Assembly (NCBI GenBank): GCA_013115135.1
Contig: JABANP010000677.1
Coordinates: 1 to 23,177, forward strand
Direction of reading: 5' to 3'
From: Perkinsus olseni
Lineage: Eukaryota > Perkinsozoa > Perkinsida > Perkinsidae
Length of the DNA stretch: 23,177 nt
In this document: positions 1-8,770 of the stretch, piece by piece
Numbering within the stretch: the first letter of the stretch is position 1
Layout: each line of letters begins with the position of its first letter
Made by a program: the position numbers and the translations under genes
Notes under the pieces: generated by a model
What the model was told of the DNA's origin: nothing
Database searches by the model: none
What the model saw: only the letters and a program-made list of their open reading frames with translations

Positions 1-3000
1 CTTAAGTCTTGCAGGGCATACTCATTGCATAAGAGCGAAGGCCTGTACTCCAAGTACAATTGCTCACACCCACGGTCACCAGGGAATTCACCCACAAGTT
101 GGTCGAAGTAGTTATAATGTTGATACTGCTTCTTAGCTCTCCACCCACCCTTAGTGTGCTCGTCGATCTTGCACTCTAAGTAGGGTTTCTTCTCAGGGCA
201 TAATAAACACTTAATGCCCGCACACCATATCTTGTACTGACCCTTGATCAGTATATAGGTGCCTTCATGATAGCGGTCACTTACCCACGAAGCTTCGTTA
301 TAGTCCGAGAAGGTAACCTTGTAGGCCAACCGACTTCCTTCTACCATAGCTTGAAGGACCCCATAGAAGCAACCACGATAAGTATAACCCATTATCTTAG
401 TGCATTGCTCCTTATGAGTATCGGACCCACAGTGCTCATCTTTAAAGTTACCCACCCAACCTGAGACCCACTGATGACCTCTGCCATCAGCTTGCATATA
501 GGGGGGGCAGCACATACACTGACCGTTTGCCACAAACTCGGTAGCCTCGCGGATCAGCTTCATAGCCTCGTAGGGAGTCACACCATAGCGCATAATCAGG
601 GCCACGGTGCACATAACGATAGAGGGCTCAATAATTGGGCCATAAACCTCCACGCTGAACTTATTATTGGCATAACCGCCATTTAGCCCATTCTTCCTCA
701 ATTGCCTAACCACGGAGGGGAGTACAGTTTCCCTCTCCCATAGTACGTCGTTGAGATCACCCACGCTGACATCATTGTCGTCGAACTTGAAGTAGCCTTT
801 GATGAGGTCGGTAAACCCTTCCCACTCGTTGAGCAAGCTGTAGTGGTCCATCACCGACACACCATCCAGGTTCTTGTTGCAATAGATAACACATTCTTGC
901 CACAGCTTCTTAATCTCTTCAGCGTTGGGCTTCTTCTCGGACGAAACGGCTTGAGGACGGTTGGTATACATTGCCATAAAAACCCACCTTAAACGAGGGA
1001 ATTTAATAACAATTTCACTCATTTGATAATCACGAGAGTCGGCTACGACGAGGGAACCGCCAGGTTGCTCACAATCGTCATTACCCACCAATAGGCAGTT
1101 ACAATCAGCAAGAGACTTCTCCTCATTGCTCATTGCCGCCACCGCTGCGTTTGCGTGCATTTCATGCACTCCACCGCGCTCGCCCGAGTGATCGATTTTG
1201 CACCATTCTTGGAAAACCGTAGCTGATCTTCTCGTTAGATAACCATCTTCTCGCACATTTAAGACTTGATAGTCACATTGTAGTGATCGTTGACCACCAC
1301 CCTTCTTAAAGGAATGAGCTCGTAGTAGAGGAAGCCACTCTTCTTTACCACTGGCATTGCCATTATCGCACCCCGCGCTAATTTTGTAACCACCAAAATT
1401 AGAATCTTTGATTGATTCACCCACTATGGATCCAGTCTTTGGATTCCAATATAGCTTTTGTAGATAATACGCTGTGGAATAGTGTGGGGTTGCACGCACC
1501 ATGTGTAAGAGAGTGTCGTTACCTCTTGAGCTCTCTACTATACCAATTTCTGCATCACCGAAGATGATCACGGTACCCGGAATTAAGCCACCTTTAGTCG
1601 TTTTTGTCAATGTCCACGGCTTCTCTACCTTTAGAACATGGTCATATGAGTCCACAATAGTGTGCTGGTCATCAAGTTTCAGTGAAACTTTGACGCCATC
1701 CACTCTGAGGACTTCATAAGGACCCTTCCAAGGTAAATCTAACTTGTGGGATTTTTTCTTGAATATCCACGCATAGTCACCTTCTCGAAGCTCACGATGT
1801 GGATACTTCGATGCCTTAGAGATCACAGTCTCTCTCGACTTCTCACGCATAGATTCCCACACTGGAATAAATCGTTGTTGAAGTTGTTCTCGGACCTTCT
1901 GACGTTGCTTATCAACCACAGTAGTAGAGGGAATCTTAGTCACAGTCTGCCATTGGTCTCGGCTCACTCGCTTTGGTAGTTCACCCATCCTCGGCTTTCT
2001 CGCCATCATGAGCTCGAAAGGGGATATGGAACCAGTCTTCTTATAGTGGAGCGTTCTAGTATTGATTACCCACAAAATGTCATCCAGGTAATCTACCCAC
2101 TCTTTGGTCGTCGGAGTCAGCGTTCGTTCACCTTCAAGTAATAGGCTTGTTAACCCACGGTGTAGTAGTTGGTGGGGTCGTTCATAGCCACCACCAAGAT
2201 TCGGACTGTAACGAGGTATCAACCTATGGTGGATATTATTCTCGGTACAGTAGCATTGAAACTTCTTGCTAATAAATTGAACCCCATTGTCAGATACCAT
2301 CATATGTGGGTTTCCATATATACTACACACCTTCTTGAGGGCCACCAATACACTATCCACTGTCATATTCTTGATTGGCTGTACCACCATATATCTAGTG
2401 TAGAGACAGGTACAGGTGAGCAAATATCTATACCCATCACTAGATTCTGTATACGGTCCTGTCAGATCGACACCCACCAAGTACCATGGCTCCGGAGTAG
2501 CATACATAGTACCTGGTTCAGATGTGTGGGTCTGACCACGCACCAGTTGGCATATATAACAACCACGAACGTATTGTTGGACGTGTCGTTTTATACCCTT
2601 CCACCATACTTCTTGTAGTAGGGATTGGAGAGTATCACCAACACCATTGTGGGCTCGCTGTACATGGTACCTTCGGATAAGTGCCACTACCAACGAGTCA
2701 GACTCTGGAATCACCATCTGCAGGTAGGTTCGCCCATGCTGATCATGTCGCACCTTCCTGTATAATAGGTCATTCTTCACCATATATTGGAGCTTCCACT
2801 TCCTTCTAGTGCGAGTCGCCACATTGTTAACTTCACCATTAGTAATCACCGTCTTGATGAGGTTGATGTATTCACATAATGACTGTTTCCATTGGCATAG
2901 ACTTCTCCACACTTCATCTTCAGTGGGATCCTTATAATTAATATCACACACTCTACTTCGCCACTTTCTTAGTCGTTTGAAGTAGTCGTCGATGTTTACC

Positions 3001-3002
3001 CA
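1..3002 (-). CDS. Integrase with GPY/F domain and very long C-terminal extension, partial
   Basis: A 3-kb minus-strand frame open from just after TAA 3005-3003 to the window edge. It inserts element cDNA into the host genome. In order: HHCC zinc finger (YHVQRAHNG near 2670, CYICQL near 2545); catalytic core with D in GVDLTGPY (about 2466), D in VSDNGVQF (about 2291) and E in NLGGGYERPHQ (about 2181); and WKGPYEVLRVDG (1690-1725), a GPY/F-type module. After about 1680 more than 550 residues follow with no recognised domain. They are Cys/Trp/Tyr-rich, with C-x-C-C near 505 and C-x4-C-x2-C (CAGIKCLLC) near 200. No hydrophobic membrane segment is obvious, so an envelope is not supported. Other pol proteins usually end soon after GPY/F. 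Confidence 0.9.
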
Positions 3003-3049
3003 TTATATTTCTTGATAAGTACCATCATCCATCTCATGCAGCTTAGGCT

Positions 3050-5365
3050 TCACAATTGCCTTGGCCACTGAAATTGTAGGCTCCGCTTGTTGTGTATAAG
3101 GAGTACTTCTTCCACTTCTTCTTGAGTAAAAGATATAGTATCACCCCACGGAGCTTCTTGATCTAGTTGTCGTTGTACCCACCAAGTAGCAGTCTGTTCC
3201 ACCATGCTTGTAGATACACGATTAGGATATACACCTCGCGTTATAGCGTCGGCTGCATTCCATGATGTCACCACATGTCGTAACGGTACTTTCATATTGC
3301 ACAACCACCCTCTCAGCGAAGTTACTGTCTTAAGCTCCCACGCTTTCATAGATGAGTGTTGTATATCTTTATGTAGCCGATAGCAATTGAGTTGAGAGTC
3401 GCTCAATATTATAGCTTCACAGTTCGGCTTCTTATCAACTTCTACGTTATCCCACACTCTTTGAAGTAGTTCTCGTCCACGAACCATAGCTAACAACTCC
3501 TTCTTAGGAATTGTCCATTTATCACGTCGATCAGCAGGAAACAGTCCACCTTGTGAGATAACCCTTTGACCATTAGTAGTTCTAATATCAACTCCCCACG
3601 CATCCATACTAGCGTCTACATAGACCAACAACTTAGTGCAGTCTATGAGGCGAGGTATCTTATAGGTATCGACTATCTTCTTAGTAGCCACCAACCATTT
3701 TGATGCGCGTTCACATAAGTCTTGAGGTAGTCGTTCATCCCATGCATAGTTAATTGTATCTCGTACCAGTAGTCTTCCACTCATTTCTTGTTCGAGTAGT
3801 AGGCCTAGTGGATCATAGAGACCATTAACCATAGACAACACACTCCTCCTAGCAGTCGGTTCAACCTTTGGTGATTTAAATGATACACCAATACAATCTG
3901 TAGCTCCACCATACCATGGTACACCCAGGATTTTAGCCTTTCCTTCTTGGTTATACCACACTGTCTTGGAAGTAGCTACAGGGAACCCATCTTCTATAAA
4001 TCGCTCAACCAGTGCTCGTTGCTGAACCACTATATCAGTGCCTTCTTGCACCATCAACATAAGATCATCCATATACGGCAATACACACGCGTTGAAGTCA
4101 GGATCCTTACCAAGGCGCTGTAGAACCGTCTGCACATTTGCAGTTAACCACGATGGACTCATATTAAGTCCAAACGGTAACACATTGAATACATAGCTTT
4201 GATGACGCCAGTATATCCCAAGATAGCATTGATCACACTCTCTCATTTGGATCCTCAAGAATGCCTTTGATAGATCCATAGTAGCCCACTTACGCGTCTG
4301 TCTCCACTGTAGCAATATATCCACTATCTGGAGCAGATTACAATCCGCAGGCTTCAGGAAGGGGTCCAAGCTTTGGCCATTAATGACTGGTCTCACCGGC
4401 GTTGTTGGATGGCCCACCCTGATAACGGGGTGATGAAATAGGTAGTGCTTAACCTCATCATCCTCCACAGGGCGAATAAACCCACTTTCCAACCACGACT
4501 TGAATTGCTCATCATAACTATCCACCAAGGTTTGACCACCTCTTCTGTTGAGAGTGTACTCGAGACGCTTAGCTCGCTTCACTGCTGCATGATACGATCG
4601 CGATGGTCTTTTTGAGCTTTTCCACTCTAAAGTTGCCATACGACCCACATACTCTTTGAACTCAATGTTACTCTTAGGATTAATGCTACACGCATCACCC
4701 ACATTAGCATGGCAACATTCTACTGAAATGTCGTCACTATCTATCTTCTTAACCATCTTGCCGTTCATGGAGCTGTTCAATACGCATGCAGATTGGCCTT
4801 TATCGCATCGGACTTTTTTACCAATGACATAACCCAGTAGCTTGAACTGATTACGTCCAATAATAAGACCAGGGTGGTGAGTATTAGCCATCACATTAAA
4901 GGATAACAGTTTCCATACAACCTGACCATCCATAGTAGCCTGCTTCACGAAACATCGCCACCTTTTGGTGAGAAGCTTCGAGGAGTTGTCAGCTAGGGTG
5001 ACCCTTAAGGGAGGGTGTAGGTCTTCTAAAAACCCACCACCTTTCTTCACCATAGCCTCAGCTAAAGATTCTTCCACGAATCCTTCGGAAGCGCCGGTAT
5101 CAAGTAACCCACGTAGTGAGGCTTCATGTTGGTCTGATTGTCCCATATATACCACCAAGGTCTCATAAAGTGAGCCGCTGCACAAGTTTACCTCATTAAT
5201 AGTATGAGTTTGCACAGTAGCTACAGTAACTTCACCCTTGGTAGAGGCTTCTGTACCCACGGACTCAGCGTTCACAGCATTCGCTTGTTGCCCACTGGCA
5301 GTAGCAGAAGACTCAGTAGTATACTGCATTTTAGTAACATACTCACCAACTGGTTGAGGGGGGAG
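3050..5365 (-). CDS. pol: Protease - reverse transcriptase - RNase H polyprotein
   Basis: Processes the polyprotein and copies element RNA to DNA. The frame is open from 5539, but its first 55 or so residues only overlap the knuckle region, so real pol coding starts near the C6 run at 5358-5363. Within the 829-residue frame: aspartic protease LLDTGAS at 145-151 and LIIGRNQF near 225; RT with VRPVING near 382, DLSKAFLRI near 422 and catalytic YMDD at 489-492; Pao-type NGLYDPLGLL near 573; RNase H VYVDAS near 639 and SWNAADAITRG toward the end. It stops at TGA 3052-3050, but the -1 frame stays open across the junction until TAA 3005. All catalytic motifs look intact. Confidence 0.95.
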   Translation of the reverse strand, partial: LPPQPVGEYVTKMQYTTESSATASGQQANAVNAESVGTEASTKGEVTVATVQTHTINEVNLCSGSLYETLVVYMGQSDQHEASLRGLLDTGASEGFVEESLAEAMVKKGGGFLEDLHPPLRVTLADNSSKLLTKRWRCFVKQATMDGQVVWKLLSFNVMANTHHPGLIIGRNQFKLLGYVIGKKVRCDKGQSACVLNSSMNGKMVKKIDSDDISVECCHANVGDACSINPKSNIEFKEYVGRMATLEWKSSKRPSRSYHAAVKRAKRLEYTLNRRGGQTLVDSYDEQFKSWLESGFIRPVEDDEVKHYLFHHPVIRVGHPTTPVRPVINGQSLDPFLKPADCNLLQIVDILLQWRQTRKWATMDLSKAFLRIQMRECDQCYLGIYWRHQSYVFNVLPFGLNMSPSWLTANVQTVLQRLGKDPDFNACVLPYMDDLMLMVQEGTDIVVQQRALVERFIEDGFPVATSKTVWYNQEGKAKILGVPWYGGATDCIGVSFKSPKVEPTARRSVLSMVNGLYDPLGLLLEQEMSGRLLVRDTINYAWDERLPQDLCERASKWLVATKKIVDTYKIPRLIDCTKLLVYVDASMDAWGVDIRTTNGQRVISQGGLFPADRRDKWTIPKKELLAMVRGRELLQRVWDNVEVDKKPNCEAIILSDSQLNCYRLHKDIQHSSMKAWELKTVTSLRGWLCNMKVPLRHVVTSWNAADAITRGVYPNRVSTSMVEQTATWWVQRQLDQEAPWGDTISFTQEEVEEVLLIHNKRSLQFQWPRQL

Positions 5366-5893
5366 GTTGAGGAAGAGCCGCCTTGTCATCAGCCTTAGCA
5401 TTGATCTTATTCCAGTCAGTTCGACACACACTAGCCACATGTCCCTTTTTATGGCATCTGGCACAATTAAGCTTCTTGGGGTCAGCCTTACAGTCATTAG
5501 AACTATGATTAGAGTAGCCACACTTATAGCATCGACCACTCACAATCTTAGTTAACGGGGCTCTACATTTAGCAGCAGTATGGCCAGGAACATTACATCT
5601 CCAACACCCACGCTTAGGTTGGGTATTAGCCACACTCAGATTAGCATGAGAATAACCACCACTTACATCAGTTGGCCATAGCTGGGCATAAGACCTTGCA
5701 AAAGTCTCATAGCTCTTCTTGTCCAAATCATTGGAGAAGTACTCACCCACTCTGGTTACCAACTGGTCGAAGGTCAAATCTCTCGGAAATCTAGACCGTA
5801 GGAATTGCACATCCACTTCTGGTAAGGCACCACGCAACCGAGTCAGCTTAGTCGAATCCACCATCTTCTGGCCCGTCTCAACCTCTACATTAA
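5343..5893 (-). CDS. Nucleocapsid segment with three CCHC zinc knuckles (Gag continuation, -1 frame)
   Basis: RNA-binding part of Gag. Entered in the -1 frame from the end of the capsid frame; the first ATG in this frame is at 5864. It contains three C-x2-C-x4-H-x4-C knuckles: CWRCNVPGHTAAKC, CYKCGYSNHSSNDC and CARCHKKGHVASVC. The segment before them reads as a natural Gag continuation from AFLM/AFFN across the frame change, so either a -1 shift at C TTT TTA or a one-base indel joins the two. The frame ends at 5345-5343, just past a run of six C (5363-5358) where the protease/RT frame takes over. Confidence 0.85.
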
Positions 5894-7432
5894 AAAGGCA
5901 CTTTGGAGTTTTCTCATAAACTCCGGCAAAGTCTCTTGACTACCCTTAGACATATTCTGCATCTTATCACTTTCGGCTTGAGGGGTAAATTCAGACCGAA
6001 ATAACTCATCCAAAATGTTCCACACAGTACTTAGGAGTTCTACTTGATCAGCATCACGATAACCATCAGGACCCAACTTCTGCTTAATAGTCTGGCTTAA
6101 ATCCTTGGTCACACAGTTCAATAAGTAATCAACATGAACTTTAGGAAAGTCCAAACACGAACGATCAAGATTATCCACAATCTCTCGCTCGACTGCATGC
6201 CAACCACGTTTATCACCAGACCCACCATATGGTCCATCCGCTAGAGGATGGATTTGGGACACCAATTGTGCCGAAGCTTGGTCGACACGTCTCTTGACGA
6301 AATATAACAACCCACTTGATAGTTGAGAATCATCACCTTCTAGAGGGAGTTCTCTTGGCCTCTCTTTCTGCCACTGGGGTGGCAAGAGCCAAAAAGATTC
6401 CAAATATCCACAATTAGGCATACGATAACCCATATTAATACGCACTCTAGCTTTCTTCTCATTGAAGGTAGCCACGTCCTTCAAGGAAGAAGCCACTGTA
6501 ACCACCGTTGGAGATTTAGTCACACCAACCGGCACTCTATTAGTCTTATATAGATCTGGTGAAGGTATCATAGGGGTTTGTACCGATAACTTTTTATGGT
6601 CGTACCCCACGCTTGCTCCCAACCGTAACCACGCATCTTGTTTAGCTTGATCATTACCAATGTGACCCCCACTGAAAGAAGGCGGTTCAGCTGTAGCACC
6701 ACGATAAGTCATACCTTCCACACCATGTAGTCGCTCCTCCATGGGAGTGTACATATTACCAAGATCCCCTTGCCCATGCATAGGAGTCTCCAAATTACGT
6801 CTCATTGTGACGTTCTTATCATTTTGATAGCCATTGCTACCCATAGACGTAGAAGCCATCTTCTGCTCAATCGTGCCCACTTGCCCACGCATAGTGTCCA
6901 TAGAGCTAGTCATAGACTTCATCATAGTCATCATCATATTCTTAAGGTCTTCGTTGCTCGAGACCATAGCCATCATATTGGCCTTGATCACATCAATCTG
7001 GTTCTGCACACCGTTGTCAGAGCCCATATTATCAGCAGCCTTCTTAGGGTCTGCATCATTAGAATCACGTTCCTTCGTTAGGGAACCATCTTGGACGACA
7101 GAGTCGGCGACCACTTCTTCTTCAGAGTCTTCTGGTTCACCACTCTCCTTAATATCCTTGGAGCCAGAGCTCACCGTCTGGACCGGAATATCATCCACAG
7201 TATCACGCGACCGAATAAGAACTTCATCTGGAGGGTCAGTACGATATCCTTTACGATACGCCAACTTGAATGCTTCGAACTCGTGCTCACCACGGATCTC
7301 CACACCATCCATTAGGATGAAGGATGCCATCTCATCCTTCTTAGAAGGACACCCTTTCAAACCACGGCCAAGTACAATACCTTCCAAACTAGTTCTATCG
7401 AGCTGGTTAAGTAAAAAGTTAGTCCACACCAT
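5885..7432 (-). CDS. gag: Gag (matrix/capsid) polyprotein of the BEL/Pao element
   Basis: Structural protein that would assemble the retrotransposon particle. The frame is open from 7477, but the first ATG is at 7432 and upstream codons overlap the primer binding site, so I start there (515 residues). The N-terminal third is acidic and Ser-rich. A Met-rich, coiled-coil-like segment (DLKNMMMTMMKSM) lies about a third of the way in. The C-terminal third has capsid-like helices ending LPEFMRKLQSAF. The protein stops at TAG 5887-5885 without zinc knuckles, which continue in the -1 frame. The heptamer C TTT TTA (5897-5891) sits just before the stop. Family-level gag identity comes from position and the following knuckles; the sequence alone is weakly diagnostic. 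Confidence 0.85.
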   Translation of the reverse strand: MVWTNFLLNQLDRTSLEGIVLGRGLKGCPSKKDEMASFILMDGVEIRGEHEFEAFKLAYRKGYRTDPPDEVLIRSRDTVDDIPVQTVSSGSKDIKESGEPEDSEEEVVADSVVQDGSLTKERDSNDADPKKAADNMGSDNGVQNQIDVIKANMMAMVSSNEDLKNMMMTMMKSMTSSMDTMRGQVGTIEQKMASTSMGSNGYQNDKNVTMRRNLETPMHGQGDLGNMYTPMEERLHGVEGMTYRGATAEPPSFSGGHIGNDQAKQDAWLRLGASVGYDHKKLSVQTPMIPSPDLYKTNRVPVGVTKSPTVVTVASSLKDVATFNEKKARVRINMGYRMPNCGYLESFWLLPPQWQKERPRELPLEGDDSQLSSGLLYFVKRRVDQASAQLVSQIHPLADGPYGGSGDKRGWHAVEREIVDNLDRSCLDFPKVHVDYLLNCVTKDLSQTIKQKLGPDGYRDADQVELLSTVWNILDELFRSEFTPQAESDKMQNMSKGSQETLPEFMRKLQSAFLM

Positions 7433-7458
7433 AACCGGCCTCGAAGTTAATGAGTTCG

Positions 7459-7476
7459 AACAAGGAGCTGCTACCA
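7459..7476 (-). other. Candidate tRNA primer binding site
   Basis: The minus strand reads TGGTAGCAGCTCCTTGTT directly after the LTR end and an AT spacer. TGG complements a tRNA CCA end, and the plus strand here resembles the 3' end of a tRNA, including TTCGAA a little upstream. Acceptor and T-stem spacing is one base off a standard tRNA, so the tRNA identity is not assigned. Confidence 0.45.
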
Positions 7477-7478
7477 AT

Positions 7479-7742
7479 TGTTGATCGCCTTCTGTGAACC
7501 CTTTCGGTTAATATATTCCACGGTCTTCCAGATTAACAACTGGAAACACTGATCCAGACTTGTAGGTAATAACAATATCAATAACCACGATGATAGAGAA
7601 TACCCACTCTCTACCACTATATATAACGACGTAGGTGGTAGATGATAACCACCAATGTATTACGTAATCACAGCTTTACTTAATGATTAATGATTGAACC
7701 ACAGCTAGCGTACTAGCTAAGGATACTTAAGCCACCCACACA
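7479..7742 (-). repeat. Candidate 5' LTR of the BEL/Pao element
   Basis: Read on the minus strand, this 264-base segment starts TGTGTGGGTGG and ends CAACA, giving TG...CA termini. It is followed by the two-base spacer AT and then TGG of a primer binding site. It is non-coding and A+T-rich. The partner LTR and the target duplication are outside the window, so the outer edge at 7742 is inferred from the TG alone. Confidence 0.5.
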
Positions 7743-7761
7743 GTGTCCCGAGGACATCAGG

Positions 7762-8292
7762 ATGGGGAAAAAGGAGACAATCTACACAATTGTCGAGACT
7801 TCATCATTTGTGTCCTTTTTGGGACGCAACAGAGCGTCGATGATGCGTCCTTCTCTCGGACCCGGCCGCAGCACCGGCTTGCGTTCTACTAATACTGCTC
7901 AGATAAGTGTTGGTGACCAACTTGGTGCGGAAGTGGCTGATGCGGCCGGCGTACCCAAGGACGCAATGAAGAAACTATCCCGTGTTGGGCAGATGTTCAA
8001 ATCATCCACAAGCCGAGATAAGGGAAGCCGTGGCGACCGGGCAAGAGAAGTATAAACGCTTCGAGTGCGAAGACGACGAGGAGTCCTCGTCGAGGACTTC
8101 ACTGAAGTCGCCGGACCCGCTCCTGTTGACTCATGGTCTTTCGGTGTCGTTACGTGTAAGGAAGATGAAAGGCGGCTCTTTTACAACAACATCAAGAACA
8201 ATCAGTATTGCTGCAAAGATTTCCGTTTTGACCGACCTATGATACTTCTCCAGTACGAAGAAGAGAAGCAGCTCCTGTTGTGTTATAGTTAG
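7762..8292 (+). pseudogene. Small unrecognised gene interrupted by a 17-base palindrome
   Basis: Starts at ATG 7762, two bases after an AG (possible splice acceptor) and 20 bases outside the retrotransposon LTR. The first frame runs to TAA 8055. From about 8010 a second frame (Q-E-K-Y-K-R-F-E...) looks coding. From 8092 the first frame resumes with EDFTEVAGPAP and ends at TAG 8292 (...KQLLLCYS). The second break is exactly GACGAGGAGTCCTCGTC (8075-8091), an 8+1+8 palindrome between codons GAC and GAG; discounting it joins the two frames. The first break has no visible palindrome and may be a 1-base indel. The product would be about 170 residues with a basic N-terminal half and no motif I recognise. 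It may still be expressed if the host removes or bypasses the insert. Confidence 0.5.
8075..8091. repeat. 17-base palindrome in the 7762 gene
   Basis: GACGAGGA-G-TCCTCGTC, arms of 8 with one centre base. The flanking C/G makes 19 bases self-complementary. It sits between two codons, and skipping it restores the reading frame. Confidence 0.85.
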
Positions 8293-8770
8293 GCATCTGT
8301 TTTATCCAAATCACTTCCACTAGTTTTATCTGTTGTTGTTGTTGCCATACCTCTTTTGCCTTGCTTCCTGTGGTATTTCGGACGTTCTTAAGTGGTCGAT
8401 AACCGACAAGCCACGGCGCGTTGCGCCATAATAAGCCTGCGTAGGTCTAATACTCCTCCGGCTCGACTTCGGTCACTGACAACTCAAGTCGAAGGAACAA
8501 ATCCCTTCTTGAGAAGTAAGGTCGACGATGATCTATCGCCTGTCTGATTATTCCGCTAGTTGAATAAAAGAAAATATTCGACTTCTGAAAAGTCGGAAAA
8601 GCAAAGTGGCGATCTGCGAATCTCCCGCAACTAACTGGGGTAGAAACTCTCGCCGTATTAGCAAAGCGTGCGCGCCTAGTGAAAATGAGCGGCGAAAATA
8701 AAATGAAACATTCCAACAAATGTCACAGCCTCGACTCTGCAATCGGACGGAGCGAAGTTCTGTGCAGCGC
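8293..8770. other. Intergenic, convergent 3' ends
   Basis: Lies between the 3' end of the plus-strand 7762 gene and the 3' end of the minus-strand carboxypeptidase gene. It holds a GGCGC/GCGCC hairpin near 8414 and several CGACTT/AAGTCG inverted pairs. No gene is supported, and the short open frames here look random. Confidence 0.5.

Larger units (their letters stand above)
1..7742 (-). mobile_element. BEL/Pao-like LTR retrotransposon, nearly intact, 3' end outside window
   Basis: On the minus strand the order is 5' LTR (7742-7479), primer binding site, gag, nucleocapsid, protease-RT-RNase H, integrase and a long extension that runs off position 1. The BEL/Pao assignment rests on the RNase H motif V-D-A-S...A-W-G, the post-RT segment NGLYDPLGLL followed by a WDE segment (Pao A17-type region), and the PR-RT-RH-IN order. 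Gag and PR-RT-RH share one frame; NC and IN share another, so three frame changes separate the blocks, and one TAA (3005-3003) precedes integrase. The frames are otherwise long and open, which points to a young copy. The 3' LTR is not in the window, so LTR divergence cannot be judged. Confidence 0.93.

Noticed and set aside
545..665. Dual-specificity-phosphatase-like helix in the integrase extension (RYGVTPYEAMKLIREA)
   Set aside because: Only the helix after the active site resembles that fold; the Cys and Arg of the catalytic loop are absent, so the likeness is probably chance.
2169..2618. 149-residue plus-strand open frame
   Set aside because: It is the antisense shadow of the integrase catalytic core, which has all family motifs on the minus strand.
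8447..8742. Two minus-strand open frames downstream of the carboxypeptidase stop
   Set aside because: No start context, motif or splice signals; they overlap each other and read as 3' flanking sequence.
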